From Campylobacteraceae bacterium (GTDB taxonomy: Bacteria; Campylobacterota; Campylobacteria; Campylobacterales; Sulfurovaceae): a stretch of 10,621 bases of DNA. How positions within the stretch are numbered: the stretch's first letter is position 1; the number at the start of each line of letters is the position of its first letter. A model generated the notes under the pieces. It was not told where the DNA came from. It searched no databases and saw only the letters and a list, made by a program, of their open reading frames with translations. A program made the position numbers and the translations under genes. Positions 7,864-10,621 of this stretch are shown here, in pieces. The stretch covers positions 1 through 10,621 of the forward strand of contig JALSQB010000133.1 in the NCBI GenBank assembly GCA_026985655.1, given 5' to 3'.

Positions 7864-8388
7864 TTACAAATAACTGTTTTTAAATTCAACATAACGGGTA
7901 GCTGAAGCGTAAAGTTCGGCGACCTCTTCCTCTGTTAATTCACGTACACGTTTAGCAGGACTCCCCATAATAAGGCTTCTTGGAGGAAAGACTTTGTTTT
8001 TGGTCACCAAAGAACTCGCTCCCACAATGGACTCTTTGCCAATGACAGCTCCATCTAAAATGGTAGCAGACATTCCAATAAGACACGCATCTTCAATGGT
8101 ACAGCCATGAAGCATTACTCTGTGTCCTACGGTAACATCATTACCAATAACTGTTGGGTATCCATCGCTCATGTCCTCTTTTTTATGGTGGGTGACGTGT
8201 ACCATACTTAGGTCTTGAATGTTGCTTCTGTCACCAATGGTAATGCTATGAACATCACCTCTCACCACACAGCCAAACCATACGGCTGAATCTTCACCCA
8301 TTGTGGTTCGACCAATAACAGTTGCTCCCTCGGCTATCCATGCACCTTTTTTTAAAGTAGGTGTCCATTCTTTATATTTTACAATCAT
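7864..8388 (-). CDS. Gamma-class carbonic anhydrase-like protein (left-handed beta-helix)
   Basis: Cytosolic protein, probably trimeric, of the gamma carbonic anhydrase / YrdA / PaaY group. Hexapeptide repeats of the left-handed beta-helix run through residues 15-145 (IGDRSNI, IGNDVTV, IGMSATI, IGKESIV). The zinc ligands align with those of the archaeal enzyme Cam: H64 (SMVH, Cam H81), H89 (VGH, Cam H117) and H94 (MLHGC, Cam H122). R43 and D45 (VVRGD) and Q58-D59 (NIQD) match Cam R59, D61, Q75 and D76. The acidic loop carrying Cam's proton-shuttle Glu84 is absent, as in most bacterial relatives, so CO2 hydration is possible but unproven. 174 residues is typical. SD AAGGA sits inside the end of ppk, with 3 nt between the genes, so the two are co-transcribed. 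Confidence 0.88.
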   Translation of the reverse strand: MIVKYKEWTPTLKKGAWIAEGATVIGRTTMGEDSAVWFGCVVRGDVHSITIGDRSNIQDLSMVHVTHHKKEDMSDGYPTVIGNDVTVGHRVMLHGCTIEDACLIGMSATILDGAVIGKESIVGASSLVTKNKVFPPRSLIMGSPAKRVRELTEEEVAELYASATRYVEFKNSYL

Positions 8389-8391
8389 CTT

Positions 8392-10479
8392 TTAGTCCTT
8401 TAAAACTTTTTTTGCCAGTTGTGTCACATACTCAGGGGTCTCTTTTTGGCTTTTGTCATGTACTTTAGTTGTGTATTCTTCTAAAATTTCATGGTTGTTG
8501 ATGGCTCTGTTTTCCCCTTGTTTGACCTGTTTGTATTCACCAGAACTTTTAAGTTTCCATGAGAGTTGGTTATCTTGGAGTTGTAGTGAAAGCAGTTGCC
8601 TAATTTTTTGTGCAAGTGCAGGTTCGGTAATGGGGGTCAAAATCTCAATACGGCGTATGAGATTTCTAGGCATCAAGTCAGCTGAAGAGATGTAACACTC
8701 ATTTTTATCATGTTTAAAAAAGTAAACCCTTGGGTGTTCGAGGTATTTACCAATGATGGAGTAAACGCTAATGTTCTCACTTACATTTTTAATTCCTGGG
8801 CGTAAGGTACAGATTCCACGGATAATGAGTTTAATCTTAACCCCTGCCATAGAGGCTTTGTAGAGTGCTTGAATAATGTCTGAATCGACAAGCGAGTTGG
8901 CTTTAAGAACAATCTGCCCCTCTGCTTTAAAGCTTGTTTCATGCTCTATCATCTCAATGAGTTTAGGTTTAATATACTCAGGTGAAAGGGTAAGTGTGTC
9001 GAGTTTACTGTGGTCTGAAAAACCTGTAATAAAGTGAAAAAATTTCGTTACATCTCTGTTAAAGTCTGCTTTACATGTAAAAAAAGAGAAATCAGTATAA
9101 ATCCGTGAAGTAGCAGGATTATAGTTTCCTGTTCCTAAATGTACATAGGCTTGAAGCTTTTTCTCTTTTCTTTTGGTCACTTGTGCCACTTTGGCATGAA
9201 CTTTTAAGCCTTTAATACCATAGATAACATGCGCTCCTGCTTCCTCTAAGGCTTTTGCCCAATGCAGGTTATTCTCTTCATCAAATCGTGCTTTAAGTTC
9301 AAGTAAAACGGTCACTTGTTTCCCTGCTTTAGAGGCTTTGATGAGGGCTTTAACAATGGGAGAATTTTTCCCCACACGATAGAGGGTCATTCGTATGGAA
9401 AGGGTGTCGGGGTCTTTGGCTGATTCTTGAATGAACCGTACCACAGGGTCAAAACTCTCATAAGGGTGGTAGAGTAATATATCTTGTTTCTCTATGGCTT
9501 TAAAAAGATTTTTGTTTTCAGCTAAGGGGGGTAAAATTTTAGGACTATACATCGGTAAGGTCAAATGTGCCAAGGCAGGTTGGGTCACAACTTCCCAAAG
9601 TGTGCCGAGATTTAAAGGAATATCATAGTTGTAGATGTCAAGTTCATCAAGCTCTAGGTGGGTGGTTAAAAATTTAAGTAAGCTCTCATCAACGCCCTCT
9701 TTGAGTTCAAGGCGAATGAGCATTCCTCTGTTTCGTGAGCGTAATCCCTCTTCCATAATCTCTAAAAAATCATCAGCCTCTTCCTCTTCAATCTCCAAAT
9801 CAGCATTACGTGTAACCCTAAAAGGCGTGGAAGCGAGTTTTTTAAGTCCACCAAAAAGTTCACTTGAGAAGTGATCAACCACCGATTCAATGGGAACAAA
9901 ACAGTGGTTTACTTGTAAAAATCGAGGTAAAATTCTAGGAATACGAATAAGCCCATGTTTAACATTTCCCTCTTTGTCTTCCATTTTCAGTGCCAAAGCA
10001 AAGCTAAGGTTATTGAGGTGAGGAAAAGGGTGCTTGGCATCAATCGCAATGGGCATAATAACAGGGTAAATTTGCTCAAAAAACTCATGCCCTACCTTTT
10101 CTTGTTCACTAGAGGAGAGTTCTTCAAAGGATTTTATGAACACCTTATGCTCTTTTAAATCATTCATAATGGTTTCAAAAGTAGATTCTACACTCTTTTG
10201 CTCTTTATGAATGGTCTTATGAATGCTTTTAAGTTGTTGGGCAGGGGTGAGCTTGTCAATGGCTGTTTCTTGTATGCGTGCTTTAAAAAGTCGTTTTAGT
10301 CCTGCAACGCGTATCATGTAAAACTCATCTAAATTTGTGCCATAAATGGCTAAAAATTTTAGCCGTTCAAGTGGTGGCAATACTTTGCGTTTAGCTTGTG
10401 CTAAAACGCGTGAGTTAAACTTAAGCCATGAAAGTTCACGGTTAAAGTAGAGGTCAGGGGAGGTTAAGTTTATGCTCAT
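8392..10479 (-). CDS. ppk: Polyphosphate kinase 1
   Basis: PPK1 reversibly transfers the gamma-phosphate of ATP to growing polyphosphate, through a phosphohistidine. The 695-residue reading compares well with 688 in E. coli. The N-terminal domain begins YFNRELSWLKFNSRVL and continues NLDEFYMIRVAG; a middle domain follows, then two phospholipase-D-like C-terminal domains. The autophosphorylated histidine is H428 (LKVHAK, E. coli H435) and the second is H447 (HLGTGNYN, E. coli H454). The Mg-binding arginines correspond to R368 (TLYR) and R398 (LKARFDEE). The start is set at 10479 because SD AAGGAA (10484-10489) is just upstream. The longer frame from ATG 10524 has no SD and its codons 4-8 are the -10 box, so those 15 residues are rejected. 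It leads a three-gene operon with the carbonic anhydrase-like and EI24 genes. The C-terminal ~60 residues are polar and poorly conserved. Confidence 0.95.
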   Translation of the reverse strand: MSINLTSPDLYFNRELSWLKFNSRVLAQAKRKVLPPLERLKFLAIYGTNLDEFYMIRVAGLKRLFKARIQETAIDKLTPAQQLKSIHKTIHKEQKSVESTFETIMNDLKEHKVFIKSFEELSSSEQEKVGHEFFEQIYPVIMPIAIDAKHPFPHLNNLSFALALKMEDKEGNVKHGLIRIPRILPRFLQVNHCFVPIESVVDHFSSELFGGLKKLASTPFRVTRNADLEIEEEEADDFLEIMEEGLRSRNRGMLIRLELKEGVDESLLKFLTTHLELDELDIYNYDIPLNLGTLWEVVTQPALAHLTLPMYSPKILPPLAENKNLFKAIEKQDILLYHPYESFDPVVRFIQESAKDPDTLSIRMTLYRVGKNSPIVKALIKASKAGKQVTVLLELKARFDEENNLHWAKALEEAGAHVIYGIKGLKVHAKVAQVTKRKEKKLQAYVHLGTGNYNPATSRIYTDFSFFTCKADFNRDVTKFFHFITGFSDHSKLDTLTLSPEYIKPKLIEMIEHETSFKAEGQIVLKANSLVDSDIIQALYKASMAGVKIKLIIRGICTLRPGIKNVSENISVYSIIGKYLEHPRVYFFKHDKNECYISSADLMPRNLIRRIEILTPITEPALAQKIRQLLSLQLQDNQLSWKLKSSGEYKQVKQGENRAINNHEILEEYTTKVHDKSQKETPEYVTQLAKKVLKD

Positions 10480-10483
10480 TGAG

Positions 10484-10489
10484 TTCCTT
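10484..10489 (-). promoter_or_regulatory. Shine-Dalgarno deciding the ppk start
   Basis: AAGGAA on the minus strand, 4 nt before ATG 10479, is the only good ribosome binding site near the start of ppk. ATG 10524, 45 bp further upstream, has none. Confidence 0.8.
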
Positions 10490-10503
10490 AAATATTTTTT
10501 TGA

Positions 10504-10514
10504 ATTATAGCATA
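10504..10514 (-). promoter_or_regulatory. Extended -10 promoter of the ppk operon
   Basis: TATGCTATAAT on the minus strand has TGC plus a perfect TATAAT (10504-10509). Transcription should start near 10497, giving a leader of about 18 nt. The zone 17 nt upstream, where a -35 would lie, falls inside the adjacent REP-like copy and shows no consensus. No phosphate-regulon (Pho) box was recognised. Confidence 0.7.
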
Positions 10515-10517
10515 GAC

Positions 10518-10540
10518 GGTGCAATGAATTGACACCCTAC
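10518..10540 (-). repeat. REP-like element, copy A
   Basis: On the minus strand this reads GTAG (10537-10540), then GGTGTCAAT, TC, ATTGCACC: an imperfect palindrome of 8 bp with one bulged base. A GTAG tetranucleotide followed by a hairpin is the hallmark layout of REP sequences moved by RAYT transposases. It ends 3 bp from the extended -10 of ppk. Bases 10531-10544 are repeated, inverted, at 10608-10621. Confidence 0.65.
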
Positions 10541-10564
10541 GGTTTGATATGTTAAAAATGTTTG

Positions 10565-10586
10565 GTAGGGTGCATTTTAATGCACC
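10565..10586 (+). repeat. REP-like element, copy B
   Basis: On the plus strand this is GTAG (10565-10568) followed by GGTGCATT, TT, AATGCACC (10569-10586), a perfect 8-bp stem with a 2-nt loop. It points away from copy A. It is not followed by a T-run, so it is not a standard terminator. Confidence 0.65.
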
Positions 10587-10607
10587 AATTATAATTTAAA
10601 TATTTTT

Positions 10608-10621
10608 AACCGTAGGGTGTC
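10608..10621 (+). repeat. REP-like element, copy C, truncated by the window edge
   Basis: AACCGTAGGGTGTC is identical to the first 14 bases of copy A read from its own strand, with GTAG at 10612-10615. It is on the plus strand, in direct orientation with copy B. The hairpin, if present, lies outside the window. Confidence 0.55.

Larger units (their letters stand above)
10531..10621. repeat. 14-bp inverted repeat enclosing a hairpin; possible MITE or BIME, cut by window end
   Basis: GACACCCTACGGTT (10531-10544) and AACCGTAGGGTGTC (10608-10621) are perfect reverse complements, and the match may extend past the right edge. Between them is a 63-bp AT-rich non-coding stretch with copy B at its centre and a stray TATAAT at 10590-10595. 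No reading frame is present, so any transposition function must be supplied from elsewhere. Confidence 0.65.

Noticed and set aside
8453..10158. Plus-strand reading frames opposite ppk
   Set aside because: They are serine- or hydrophobic-rich antisense products of a highly conserved PPK1 gene, with no family resemblance.
10565..10586. Copy B hairpin as a rho-independent terminator
   Set aside because: No U-run follows the stem on either strand, and the GTAG flank is repeated with other hairpins, which fits a REP-like element better.

Overview
The window looks like a chromosomal segment of a free-living member of the Campylobacterota (the former Epsilonproteobacteria, of the Sulfurimonas / Sulfurospirillum / Sulfurovum kind). 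The reasons are its low GC content, very tight gene packing, short leaders with extended -10 promoters and no clear -35 boxes, and the style of the Mfd, PPK1 and DUF4143-type ATPase proteins. The genus cannot be fixed from the sequence alone.

Left part, plus strand. A 5'-truncated mfd (transcription-repair coupling factor) runs in from the left edge. A two-gene stretch follows: an AAA ATPase of the AAA_14/DUF4143 type and a SAMHD1-like HD phosphohydrolase. Each has its own candidate promoter and Shine-Dalgarno (SD). The ATPase leader contains a striking palindrome that covers the SD. Neither gene has an assigned cellular role.

Right part, minus strand. An MltB-type lytic transglycosylase lipoprotein faces the HD gene, with only 4 bp between the two stop codons. 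Upstream of it is a compact operon, transcribed as ppk (polyphosphate kinase 1), then a gamma-class carbonic anhydrase-like protein, then an EI24-family membrane protein. The gaps are 3 and 9 nt. The ppk start is best placed at an internal ATG at 10479, because the longer reading would translate through the -10 box.

Right edge. The last ~100 bp are non-coding and hold three copies of a REP-like element, GTAG followed by a GGTG...CACC hairpin. One copy is on the minus strand, one on the plus strand, and one is cut by the window end. The outer two form a perfect 14-bp inverted repeat. The minus-strand copy directly abuts the ppk promoter. This is the most unusual structure in the window and suggests a REP/BIME-like or MITE-like mobile element, perhaps with a RAYT-type transposase outside the window.

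All intergenic stretches are shorter than 300 bases. No tRNA, rRNA, CRISPR array, insertion sequence gene or convincing rho-independent terminator was seen.
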